DNA of 64,000 nt, taken from positions 117,950 to 181,949 of the forward strand of contig JANMMZ010000031.1 of assembly GCA_031373665.1 (NCBI GenBank). The letters are read 5' to 3'. Made by a program: the position numbers and the translations under genes. Below, one piece after another: positions 1 to 8,424 of this stretch. This stretch comes from M3007 sp031373665 (GTDB taxonomy: Bacteria; Bacteroidota; Bacteroidia; Chitinophagales; Saprospiraceae). The notes beneath the pieces were generated by a model. That model was not told the DNA's origin and made no database searches. It worked only from the letters and a program-made list of their open reading frames with translations. Every line of letters starts with the position of its first letter. The stretch's first letter is position 1.

Positions 1-3000
1 ATCAGGGTCAGAGACAATGTTCACTTCAAACATAGGAGTAACGCCTACTTGAATCGTTTCTGTGAGCGTACACCCATCTCCATAAGTATATATCACCTCG
101 TACGTGCTTGTTTGGGCGGGCGTATCGTTCAGTTCTGGCCCCGTCACATTATTGGGTGCCCATACATAAGTACCTGTTACAGAGCCTTGTGCCGACAATT
201 TGATGCTTTCTCCAAAGCAGATTGTTGTATCGGCAGATACGACTAAAGTGCCATCATATACCACTACATTAACCTCAGCATTGAACACACAATCGCCGAG
301 CGAAGCCATCAGTAAGTACTTCGTAGATAGGGTAGGGGTTTGTATAGGAGGTATCGCCCCTGTAAAGTTAAAGCCTGGTGGTTCGGAAGTCCATACATAA
401 ATAGCCCCGGGGGTAGCCACGTCATTTAGAGCAATAGATTCGCCAGGGCACAACCCTTTATCACTGGGGAAGTTGACTTCCGCTGCTTCTCCTTGTACGG
501 TCACAGTTACAAAGTCGCTCAATACGCAATCTTGACCATATGAATATACCACGGTATAAGTGGTGGTTATATCTGGCATCACATTGATGGCTTGCCCATT
601 GATGGTGTTGTTCCATATAAAAGAACCTGGCAATGATCCAATGGCTACCAATGGAGCAGAGAAGCCCTTACAAATGGTGGTGTCTCCATCCACACTAAGT
701 GATGAATTATAGACCGTCACCGTCACTGAAGCCTGTACAGCACAGCCGTTGGTGGCACTTAGAAAATAAGTAGCCGTCTGCGTGGGTATAAAATCAAGTT
801 GAGGATCTACGACTGTTCCGAAATTGGGATCAGTAGAGGTCCAAGTATAAATAGCACCGGGTTCAGGCATGGTATTCAGGATAATGCTTTCGCCTCCGCA
901 CAATTCGAGATCCGTCGGGAAGGCATAAGTAGGTGGGCCGCCTACTTTCACAGTAGCACCTGCCCCTACTGGACAACTTTGGTAAGTACCACCCACCGTA
1001 TAATTGGTGGTACCATCGGGCGTGGCTACAGGGTTGGTACAATTACTGCTACACGACAATGAACTGGAGGGTTGCCACATCAGGTTTTCTACGCCCTCCG
1101 AATTGAAAAGGGTCAGTTGTACCGATTGACCCGGACAAACAGTTGTATCTGCGGGTTGGATATACATTTCTGGAGGTATAATCACATTGACTGTGGCGAA
1201 GGCAGTATCGCGACATCCGCCATTCACCGAAATACGCTGGTACATTACCGTTGTATCAGGCTGTGATACCATATTATATAGGCTATCGGGGGTCAATTGA
1301 CCAAGGAAAGGTGTCCATTCAAAGGTAATGTCTTGATATTCAGCAGGTTCGTATATTTTGGATAACAAAAACACTTTCTGGCCTTTACAAATAGTTGTAT
1401 CAGCCGGTAAAATGCTTAAATCGTCGGGGAGACTATCCACTTTTACAAAAATACTTTTGGAGATTACGCACCCCGGAGTGAGTACCGTAGCGGTATAAGT
1501 AATATCTTCTACTGGATAGGCAATGGCGGTTAGCCCATCGGGCGATAACTGTAGCGACGTTAAGGGCGACCAGTTGATGGTCGCACCAACTGGGGTGATA
1601 GTAGCCGCTAAATCCAAGTTGGTACCTTTGCAAAGCAATACAGTATCACCCACATTGAATACAAGACTAATTGGTGATACAATTATATCTACGATCCGTG
1701 TTTCGATACATCCTAGATTAGATGCCGTCAAAGTATATGAAGTAGATGATTCTGGCGTAGCCGTTGGATTGGCTGTATTAGGGGCATCTATGGATCCATC
1801 ATCGGGAATCCAAGCATAAGTGACCCCACTTTCAATACTGGTCGTGCCAAGTATCACCGATTGGCCTTGACAAATATTCATATCGCCTAGTACCGATAGT
1901 ACTGGAGGGGTAAAGACTGCTATCAACACACTGTCAATGGTAGGGATCGGGCAAGAGCCATTGGTAGCACTCACAAAGTATTGGGTTGTCAATACCGGAG
2001 TGGCACTCGGGTTGGATATGGCAGCGCTGAATCCAGTCGGAACCGATGTCCAACTGTACATCACTCCGGCCACAGGATCTCCCCCAAGGGGAACACTTTC
2101 TCCAAGGCATATTGATTGATCTTCTGACACCGTAACGGTTGGCTGTGTACCATTGATCACTGATATTTTGATGGTATCACTCACAGAACAACCAGGCGTT
2201 GTTAGGTTGACAATGAACGTATAAATACCAGTAGTAAGTCCAGATACCACCGGAGAAGCACAGTCGTAACAGCTCAATCCTGCCCCGCCTACCCACACAT
2301 ATTGGGCATTACTAATGTTGTATGGATTGGGGTTTAGTGTAAAACTAGCATTATTACAAACCGTCACATCAGGGCCGAGTTCAACATCAACCAACCTGAC
2401 ATCAACCACTTTATTCACCGTATTGCAAGTAGTCACTACCTGCACTGTATAGCTGATAAAATCAGTAGGCGTGGCCACCGGATTGGGGCATTGATCACAG
2501 CTCAAACCCTCCGATGGCGACCAGTAATAGGCTTCGCCACCAGTAGCATTGAGTTGTACTTGTTGACCTACACATATTGCGGTATCAGGTGTGACCGTAA
2601 TGGCAGTAAGGTCAGAGACGCCCAATACCCCATCGGTTGTATTCTGGAAATTGATGGAAATGCCACCATTTTCAATGGCTTCTCCAAAGTCATCGAGCAT
2701 GACCACGTATATTTTTCCTTGCACTACATCCAGGCGGCGCACATAGCGGTCTCCACCAGCACCTGGGAAGTTACCGCAGTCATAATCATCGGTTACCACG
2801 TCACCATTTTCGGGGTTAATATCAATTAATCCAGTGGATCCTGTGCCACCAGTCCACGTAGAACGAACGGGCTGGGTGGTACTGGTATATTCACAAATAT
2901 CTGCTACATTGTCAATGGGGCCCCAAACGCTCAAATCAATATCAGAGGCCTCATTTGGGTCGGCGGATTCAACAATGAAACCGAATTGTCCATCTGCTTC

Positions 3001-4485
3001 GGCAACAAAATAAAAGAAAGAGTAATTGAACATTGGGTTCAAGAAACACCCGTCGTTCACCCCTGCCTGTATAAAGTCAGGGTCTCCAGATCCGGGATTC
3101 AGCGCGATGATTTCAGGCAAATTATTGCTGCATCCATTCAATGAAAGCGCATTGTCGCAAGTAGAGGCAGGAGGCAACACAATGGGGCAAGCCACTGTAT
3201 CAATTGCAATATTGAAAGGGCTGCAGTTTTGACCTGCACCAAATACGATGTAGTACGTGCCAGCGTTTTCTAAAAAAGCAGCAGGAATGGCTGGATTAGA
3301 AATCCCAAATCCACCTCCAGCGTCAGTGATACACAAGGTGTTTGATGCCTCTGGGCAGTTGAGGAAAACCCCTATGCCGGCACCTTCAATGGTGCCACTG
3401 GTTACTATATTGATGCATTCATCACCTTGGGAAATATACTCAAATACGTAGTCATTGCCTTGTAAGTAGGCATTGTTTCCGCAAGGGCTATTGTCAATAC
3501 TGTTACCTGAAAAGCAGTTGTTTAGGCCGTTGGCGACATAAGGTAGGTTTACTGTTATGGGATCCTCGCAGGTAGTGAGGGGAGTACTGGTACAAGCATC
3601 GGGCGAGCAAGTCCAAGTCAGTTCAAAGCCTTCTAGTTCTACACCAAAATCTGAAGTAAAGCGCACCGTAGCGCAGGGCGAACTGATCTGTACTTCAAAA
3701 TTAGTTCCCATTCCTGATATCTGAGTAATCTGAACACCTGTTGAGGAGTTGGGCCCAGCATAAAACTGCAAGTAGTCGCCCCCAAAGGGATTTGATTCAA
3801 TATCGTAGTTTTCAACATTCAGGATAATACACTGGTGAAACTCCTGAGGGCATATCGAAAATTCTAGATCCTCCAATTCGGCGTAATCGCCGGTAGGGCC
3901 ACCGCTATCCCAAAGTGTACCTGTACAACTTTCAGAACTAGGTTCTTCACCGATGTTTATATCCGGTACATAGGGTTGTACACAGAGTTTGAAGGTGCCT
4001 GAATTGGTTCCTGCGGTAGCGGAATAATCATTAATACGTAAATAATAGGAAAGACCCGGCGTTAGGTTCAATAAGGTCAGATCTACTGAGTTGCTGCCCG
4101 GGGCGGCGGCTATACAAGCCAACTCATCCAATCCATCAAGCATACAATCGCCTCTATAAAGAGCAATTTGCGGTTGTTCTAAGGTGCCATTGCCGTCAAT
4201 ATTACCGAATACGGAAATTTCAACATCGTCAATACTTCCATCGGCAGGGAGGGTAAATTGAAACCACACATCGCGCTCGCCCAATCCATTGAAACAAGAA
4301 GGTACATTGTTAGTCGTGGAAATGGTTGTCAACGTAGCACCTATATTGGTGTATTGAGCAGGGGTCGAGCAGTAGGGGACTACACCGAGGTTGATCAGTC
4401 CAGAACAATCGTCATTTGCAGGTGCTTGAGCTAAAGCAACGTGAAGCGAAATGAGTAAAAAGGATATTGAGATATAGTATTTCAT
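1..4485 (-). CDS. Giant secreted multidomain protein, CUB-like domain plus Ig/PKD-like repeats (partial, C-terminus outside window)
   Basis: The reading frame is open from an ATG at 4485 to the window edge (about 1,495 residues seen), so only the C-terminus is missing. An in-frame ATG at 4494 is an alternative start. Residues 1-19 are a signal peptide ending in VALA. Residues about 25-165 look like a prepeptidase-C-terminal-like beta domain. Residues about 185-290 resemble a CUB domain (DSGG, then DYLQFYAG, then VRFTSD). From about residue 630 there are at least eleven Ig/PKD-like repeats, each opening with a motif of the type ICxGxSVxL (ICVGQQVQL, ICLGESVPL, ICQGQSVIL, LCGGESIIL, ICFGESIKL) followed by YxW and a TxTYxV strand. 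This architecture is typical of Bacteroidota adhesins and gliding-associated proteins exported by T9SS. A C-terminal sorting domain is expected off-window but is not seen. The exact function is unknown. Confidence 0.9.
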   Translation of the reverse strand, partial: MKYYISISFLLISLHVALAQAPANDDCSGLINLGVVPYCSTPAQYTNIGATLTTISTTNNVPSCFNGLGERDVWFQFTLPADGSIDDVEISVFGNIDGNGTLEQPQIALYRGDCMLDGLDELACIAAAPGSNSVDLTLLNLTPGLSYYLRINDYSATAGTNSGTFKLCVQPYVPDINIGEEPSSESCTGTLWDSGGPTGDYAELEDLEFSICPQEFHQCIILNVENYDIESNPFGGDYLQFYAGPNSSTGVQITQISGMGTNFEVQISSPCATVRFTSDFGVELEGFELTWTCSPDACTSTPLTTCEDPITVNLPYVANGLNNCFSGNSIDNSPCGNNAYLQGNDYVFEYISQGDECINIVTSGTIEGAGIGVFLNCPEASNTLCITDAGGGFGISNPAIPAAFLENAGTYYIVFGAGQNCSPFNIAIDTVACPIVLPPASTCDNALSLNGCSNNLPEIIALNPGSGDPDFIQAGVNDGCFLNPMFNYSFFYFVAEADGQFGFIVESADPNEASDIDLSVWGPIDNVADICEYTSTTQPVRSTWTGGTGSTGLIDINPENGDVVTDDYDCGNFPGAGGDRYVRRLDVVQGKIYVVMLDDFGEAIENGGISINFQNTTDGVLGVSDLTAITVTPDTAICVGQQVQLNATGGEAYYWSPSEGLSCDQCPNPVATPTDFISYTVQVVTTCNTVNKVVDVRLVDVELGPDVTVCNNASFTLNPNPYNISNAQYVWVGGAGLSCYDCASPVVSGLTTGIYTFIVNLTTPGCSVSDTIKISVINGTQPTVTVSEDQSICLGESVPLGGDPVAGVMYSWTSVPTGFSAAISNPSATPVLTTQYFVSATNGSCPIPTIDSVLIAVFTPPVLSVLGDMNICQGQSVILGTTSIESGVTYAWIPDDGSIDAPNTANPTATPESSTSYTLTASNLGCIETRIVDIIVSPISLVFNVGDTVLLCKGTNLDLAATITPVGATINWSPLTSLQLSPDGLTAIAYPVEDITYTATVLTPGCVISKSIFVKVDSLPDDLSILPADTTICKGQKVFLLSKIYEPAEYQDITFEWTPFLGQLTPDSLYNMVSQPDTTVMYQRISVNGGCRDTAFATVNVIIPPEMYIQPADTTVCPGQSVQLTLFNSEGVENLMWQPSSSLSCSSNCTNPVATPDGTTNYTVGGTYQSCPVGAGATVKVGGPPTYAFPTDLELCGGESIILNTMPEPGAIYTWTSTDPNFGTVVDPQLDFIPTQTATYFLSATNGCAVQASVTVTVYNSSLSVDGDTTICKGFSAPLVAIGSLPGSFIWNNTINGQAINVMPDITTTYTVVYSYGQDCVLSDFVTVTVQGEAAEVNFPSDKGLCPGESIALNDVATPGAIYVWTSEPPGFNFTGAIPPIQTPTLSTKYLLMASLGDCVFNAEVNVVVYDGTLVVSADTTICFGESIKLSAQGSVTGTYVWAPNNVTGPELNDTPAQTSTYEVIYTYGDGCTLTETIQVGVTPMFEVNIVSDPD

Positions 4486-4505
4486 ACTAGGCATAAATTA
4501 TGGCC

Positions 4506-4534
4506 TAAAAGTACTATTTAATCTCTATTTCAAA
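4506..4534 (-). promoter_or_regulatory. Probable promoter of the giant repeat protein
   Basis: Read on the minus strand, TTTG (4534-4531) is followed after 17 nt by TACTTTTA (4513-4506). This fits the Bacteroidota TTTG / TAnnTTTG pattern except for the last base. It ends 21 nt before the chosen ATG at 4485, so the leader would be short. Confidence 0.45.
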
Positions 4535-4576
4535 GCAACCATTCGGTATTTTGTCGCTTTTTTTTCTCTTTTAAAA

Positions 4577-4948
4577 TTACCTATTTTTCATACCCGCCCA
4601 CATAGCAGCCAATACCAACCCAACAGTAATGGCCAAAACCCATAAAAAAGTATTGGTTTCGGGCTTTTCATCGTGATCTTCTAAGTCAAGGCTGGCTTCT
4701 GAAAGTATTTCACGCGCTTGGTGGGCGGCATCAGGATGTACATGCAATCGTATGATACTTTGAAGGTGGGGTACTACCCCAGACCCTGTCGAATTGGCCA
4801 AAAAACAACTAATGCCTTCCGAGCGGAGCCTTGCAGCAGCCACTTCGGCCTCCATCATGGAAAAATATTTGGCCACCACTTCGCCATCGCCCGAAAAATC
4901 GTCGAGTCGGTCGAAATCAAAATTGTCGAGTATATTATTGGTTGTCAT
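4577..4948 (-). CDS. DUF2007-type (putative signal-transducing) protein with C-terminal membrane anchor
   Basis: This is a 123-residue protein. Residues about 23-85 match the DUF2007 pattern: GEVVAKYFSMMEAEVAAARLRSEGI, a short variable loop, then a beta strand with RLHV and the PDAAHQAREIL helix. Residues about 99-118 form a hydrophobic membrane segment (FLWVLAITVGLVLAAMW), so the small ferredoxin-like domain would face the cytoplasm from a C-terminal anchor. The ATG at 4948 lies 2 nt after the paaA stop codon, so the two genes are probably co-transcribed and translationally coupled. The biochemical role of DUF2007 proteins is unknown. Confidence 0.8.
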   Translation of the reverse strand: MTTNNILDNFDFDRLDDFSGDGEVVAKYFSMMEAEVAAARLRSEGISCFLANSTGSGVVPHLQSIIRLHVHPDAAHQAREILSEASLDLEDHDEKPETNTFLWVLAITVGLVLAAMWAGMKNR

Positions 4949-4950
4949 AT

Positions 4951-5919
4951 TTAAGCCACCATCATCGAGTTATCCGCTGCTGCCACTGCCTTGCGTTGGC
5001 GTTTTTTCTCGGCATAAGCCGTCGCTGCGTCGCGTACCCATTCTCCATCCGTCCAAGCCTTGCGACGGGTTTCAAGCCGCTGCCGATTGCAAGGGCCGTG
5101 GCCATTCACCACGTTTTTAAATTCTACCCAGTCTATTTCGCCATAGTCATTGTGGCCAGTGGCTTCATTCCATTTCAAATCAGGATCGGGTAGGGTCATA
5201 CCCAATATTTTAACCTGTTCTACTATCATATCTACAAAACGCTGCCTCAATTCATCATTGCTGAATCGTTTTATTTTCCATTGCATGCTTTGCGCACTGT
5301 TGGGTGAGTCTCCATCAGGTGGGCCAAACATCATGATAGATGGCCAATACCAACGATTAATGGAGGCTTGCGCCATTTGGCGTTGCTCCTCCGATCCTTT
5401 TGAAAGGGTCAATAATATTTCAAAACCTTGGCGTTGGTGAAAACTTTCCTCTTTACACACCCGTACCATAGCACGGGCGTAAGGCCCATAAGAACACCGA
5501 CATATGGGGACTTGATTCATGATAGCCGCCCCATCTACCAACCAGCCAATGGAACCCATATCGGCCCAACTAGGGGTAGGATAATTAAAGATAGAAGAGT
5601 ATTTTGCTTTTCCACTGAGTAACTCTTCCGTCATTTGGTCGCGGCTAACCCCCAAGGTTTCGGCAGCGGCATAAAGATAAAGCCCATGTCCAGCCTCATC
5701 CTGAACCTTGGCCAATAGTATTTGCTTCCGCTTCAACGATGGTGCCCGCGTGATCCAGTTGCCCTCTGGCAGCATCCCCACGATTTCTGAATGGGCATGT
5801 TGCCCGATTTGCCTGATCAGTGTCTTTCGATAACTGTCAGGCATCCAATCCTTGGGTTCTATGCGGATTTCGGCATCTATTTTAGCCTGAAATTCGGCCT
5901 CTAATTCGTGGTGCTGCAT
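4951..5919 (-). CDS. paaA: 1,2-phenylacetyl-CoA epoxidase subunit A-like protein
   Basis: The 322-residue product from the ATG at 5919 matches PaaA, the ferritin-fold di-iron subunit of the phenylacetyl-CoA monooxygenase that forms the ring-1,2-epoxide. Two E-x2-H iron-ligand motifs are visible (DEAGH and EESFH) within family-typical stretches such as KVQDEAGHGLYLYAAAETLG and GPPDGDSPNS. Length is close to the E. coli enzyme. PaaA normally works with PaaB, PaaC, PaaD and PaaE, encoded alongside it. None of those is next to this gene: the neighbour upstream is a lipoprotein and downstream is the DUF2007 gene. It may act with subunits encoded elsewhere, or be a stand-alone PaaA homologue with another substrate. 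Confidence 0.88.
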   Translation of the reverse strand: MQHHELEAEFQAKIDAEIRIEPKDWMPDSYRKTLIRQIGQHAHSEIVGMLPEGNWITRAPSLKRKQILLAKVQDEAGHGLYLYAAAETLGVSRDQMTEELLSGKAKYSSIFNYPTPSWADMGSIGWLVDGAAIMNQVPICRCSYGPYARAMVRVCKEESFHQRQGFEILLTLSKGSEEQRQMAQASINRWYWPSIMMFGPPDGDSPNSAQSMQWKIKRFSNDELRQRFVDMIVEQVKILGMTLPDPDLKWNEATGHNDYGEIDWVEFKNVVNGHGPCNRQRLETRRKAWTDGEWVRDAATAYAEKKRQRKAVAAADNSMMVA

Positions 5920-5987
5920 GGATTTTTTATTATTGAACGGCAAATATCTAACTTAGTAATGATAAAACATTAGAAACTAGCGATAGT

Positions 5988-6386
5988 TTATTCCGAGACG
6001 TATAAAATAGTATCCACCTTGGGCTTTTTATCAAGTGAAATATCCACCCGGAGGCTTCCAAACACATTGTGGGGCGTATATAGGCTGTCGTATCCTCTAG
6101 CCACCAGCCAATGCCGACCCACCGGTATTGGTTCCAAACAACCTTTGGCATCTTTACCAACTACAAATACCGCATCAAAAAAAGCAGGCCCTTTGTCATA
6201 GCCCGGAAACGTGTCTGAGTTATACTTTATATACACTTTGGCATCAGGAATATTCCAAGTATGGTGCTTTACCTGCACACAAATTTTGGTAGGAAGTGGC
6301 ACGGTTTCAATATCTGGTTCGCAGCCTATGAAGGCAAATAGTGAACCATAAATACTGATTTGTAATATGCGGTATGGGATCGGCAT
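5988..6386 (-). CDS. Hypothetical lipoprotein
   Basis: The ATG at 6386 gives a 132-residue protein with a lipoprotein signal: a hydrophobic segment ending FAFIGC, where the Cys would be lipidated. ATGs at 6410 and 6431 are in frame and would lengthen the N-terminus. The mature part is beta-rich (VQVKHHTWNIPDAKVYIKY, later VGRHWLVARGYDSLY) and resembles small carboxypeptidase-regulatory or transthyretin-like folds, in which a conserved outer loop presents a short peptide. I do not recognise a specific family. It lies between paaA and gldG on the same strand with gaps of 68 and 114 nt, so it may be transcribed alone. Confidence 0.65.
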   Translation of the reverse strand: MPIPYRILQISIYGSLFAFIGCEPDIETVPLPTKICVQVKHHTWNIPDAKVYIKYNSDTFPGYDKGPAFFDAVFVVGKDAKGCLEPIPVGRHWLVARGYDSLYTPHNVFGSLRVDISLDKKPKVDTILYVSE

Positions 6387-6500
6387 TTTTTGATGTGTTT
6401 TTGTTTGCATGACGTATATCAGTAAACACATTAAACGGGTAAAGTGTTTTCCCTAGTGTTCGTAATTTGTCGTTGATTAGCCGTGAGTGCTAAAAAATAT

Positions 6501-8198
6501 CTAAGCATATTTCCGCCTACGCCGCCAATTAAAAAACCATCCAAATAACCCCAAGAACACCAAAGGCAATAGCATATTCAATAGTTGCCATTGTGTTTTT
6601 TCACTGCGGGTACGTACCGTATCAAGCAGTCGCAGTTTTACCTCTTTGGTTCGCGCTTCTATAACCCCATTGGGTTCTATCAAATACTCCAAAGTGTTGA
6701 GTAATAAGTCTTTATTGGCGTAAGTTTTCTTTTCATAGCGATTGAATCCCAAGGGATACCACTGTTTTTGGGTGCGATCGCGGATCAAATTGGAAGCTAC
6801 ATCGCCATCGCTGATCACGATCATACGGGTGGGTTGGCTTTGGGTCTGGTAAGCCACCCCTACCTGTTTGAGGCCGGCTTCCATTTCAGCAGAAACGCGG
6901 TTTTCAAATGCAGAGGGAAACACTCCTTCCAATAGCACCGCCACGATCTGGCTACCTTTGTCAAACTTGGTAGGGTCGGGATTGTATTTGACAATGTCAA
7001 AATTGACATCGGCTGGACTAAATTGCAAACGGCTGTACTTGCTACTGGTCAGCAACACCGTCTTTCGGAGTGCTGTCTTGGTGCGTAGGGTATCAATAGA
7101 TGAACAAAACTTTAACTCCACTCGATCCAAGTTTTTCACCACAGGGTGCTTACTAATGGGGCGTGCGGCTAGGTGATAGTACCAATTGAATAGGTCTAGT
7201 TGGGGGGCATTGCCCATTTGACCAACACTCAAGGCAATTTTGGTGCTTTCCATATCCAAAATAAGGTCTGGTTGGATCCGTACCCCGTACTTAAACAGTA
7301 TATCCTCCAGATTGAGGGTATAATCTTGAGGCACAAATCGGCCTGTACGCACAGTGCTATCCAAATCTGCTCCCATTCGGTCAATCATCCAAAGGATACG
7401 ACCCCCATTCATGGCAAATTGATCTATCTTAAACTTATCCTGTTCTGAAAATGCACTGCGGGGCTTCGCCACAATAAGAGCAGCACAATCTTCGGGTTTG
7501 ATCTGTACCACCGAATCCAAAGTGATCCGGTCAGTATCATAAAATTGACTTAGGCTCTGCGTCAGATCAGAAGTTTGGAGTTCATCCAATTCCCCGTGTC
7601 CACGGGTAAATAAAATTACAGATCGCTCTGGCGATAAGAGTTTTTTAATTCCATTGGCAAATTTATATTCCAATAAAGTCACTGAATTATTGATGACCTC
7701 TTCAGGATTGAGGCTGGCCGACTCATTTTCTAGTAATTTGACAATGACTTGGCGAGATCCAAAGTGAAGAATAGCCACTGGATAAAATAATTGCTGTGAA
7801 GTCTGACCCTGATCCGCTACGCGGAGATTCATGGGCATAATGCCCTGTTCAGCCAGTATCTTTTTGCGTTCATTGACCTCATCTATGCTGCCTTCAGAGG
7901 GGTTTTCAAACTGATAATCTATCAGCCCCGTTTCAGAGCGAAAGTCGTCCAGCAATTCGCGGGTAGCGGTTTGCAAACGCTTGAAACCCGCTGGAAACTC
8001 CCCATCCAACAGTACTTGTACATATACCCGATCCTTAATGCCGCGCAGCAAGGCACGGGTCGGCTTCGACAAGGTATATCGCTTCTCCTCAGTGAGATCC
8101 AAATGGCTGTAATAAAGGTTGCCAATAATGTTTAAAAACAATAGGATACCCGTGAATAAACCAAATTGGGCAATGGATTGTGAACGTTTTGACCGCAT
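6501..8198 (-). CDS. gldG: Gliding-motility ABC-type auxiliary protein GldG
   Basis: The best start is the ATG at 8198 (565 residues, MRSKRSQS). A frame extension to 8327 has no family support. The protein has an N-terminal membrane helix (about residues 10-30), the typical start SHLDLTEEKRYTLSKPTRALL, a long periplasmic domain resembling ABC_transp_aux (ILFTRGHGELDELQ, ALIVAKPRSAFSEQDKFKIDQF, GGRILWMID) and a C-terminal helix followed by a basic tail (WFFNWRRRRKYA). GldG works with the permease GldF and ATPase GldA in Bacteroidota gliding and cell-surface processes. gldF usually sits directly upstream, but here the upstream neighbour is a divergent T9SS cargo gene, so gldF must be elsewhere or absent. 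Confidence 0.88.
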   Translation of the reverse strand: MRSKRSQSIAQFGLFTGILLFLNIIGNLYYSHLDLTEEKRYTLSKPTRALLRGIKDRVYVQVLLDGEFPAGFKRLQTATRELLDDFRSETGLIDYQFENPSEGSIDEVNERKKILAEQGIMPMNLRVADQGQTSQQLFYPVAILHFGSRQVIVKLLENESASLNPEEVINNSVTLLEYKFANGIKKLLSPERSVILFTRGHGELDELQTSDLTQSLSQFYDTDRITLDSVVQIKPEDCAALIVAKPRSAFSEQDKFKIDQFAMNGGRILWMIDRMGADLDSTVRTGRFVPQDYTLNLEDILFKYGVRIQPDLILDMESTKIALSVGQMGNAPQLDLFNWYYHLAARPISKHPVVKNLDRVELKFCSSIDTLRTKTALRKTVLLTSSKYSRLQFSPADVNFDIVKYNPDPTKFDKGSQIVAVLLEGVFPSAFENRVSAEMEAGLKQVGVAYQTQSQPTRMIVISDGDVASNLIRDRTQKQWYPLGFNRYEKKTYANKDLLLNTLEYLIEPNGVIEARTKEVKLRLLDTVRTRSEKTQWQLLNMLLPLVFLGLFGWFFNWRRRRKYA

Positions 8199-8424
8199 TT
8201 CTTGATTCGATAGTGATGGTATTGATGGGAAGGTGCAAGGTACGGAGACTTCTGAATTTTGAGTGAGATTAATTTTGGAGTAGAGGCGATTCTCTCCCAA
8301 TGCCCCTCTTTTGCCAGTTTTAGTCAAATCAAAATATTCACATCAACTAATTTACACCTTGTAGGTTTACTATGGAATATTTAAGCAATTATACTTAAAC
8401 AATTTTTTAAACACAACTACTACA

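Noticed and set aside
165..178. GTACCTGTTAC-like string resembling the island operator
   Set aside because: It lies inside the giant protein gene, lacks the second half site and has no promoter at the 26-nt spacing.
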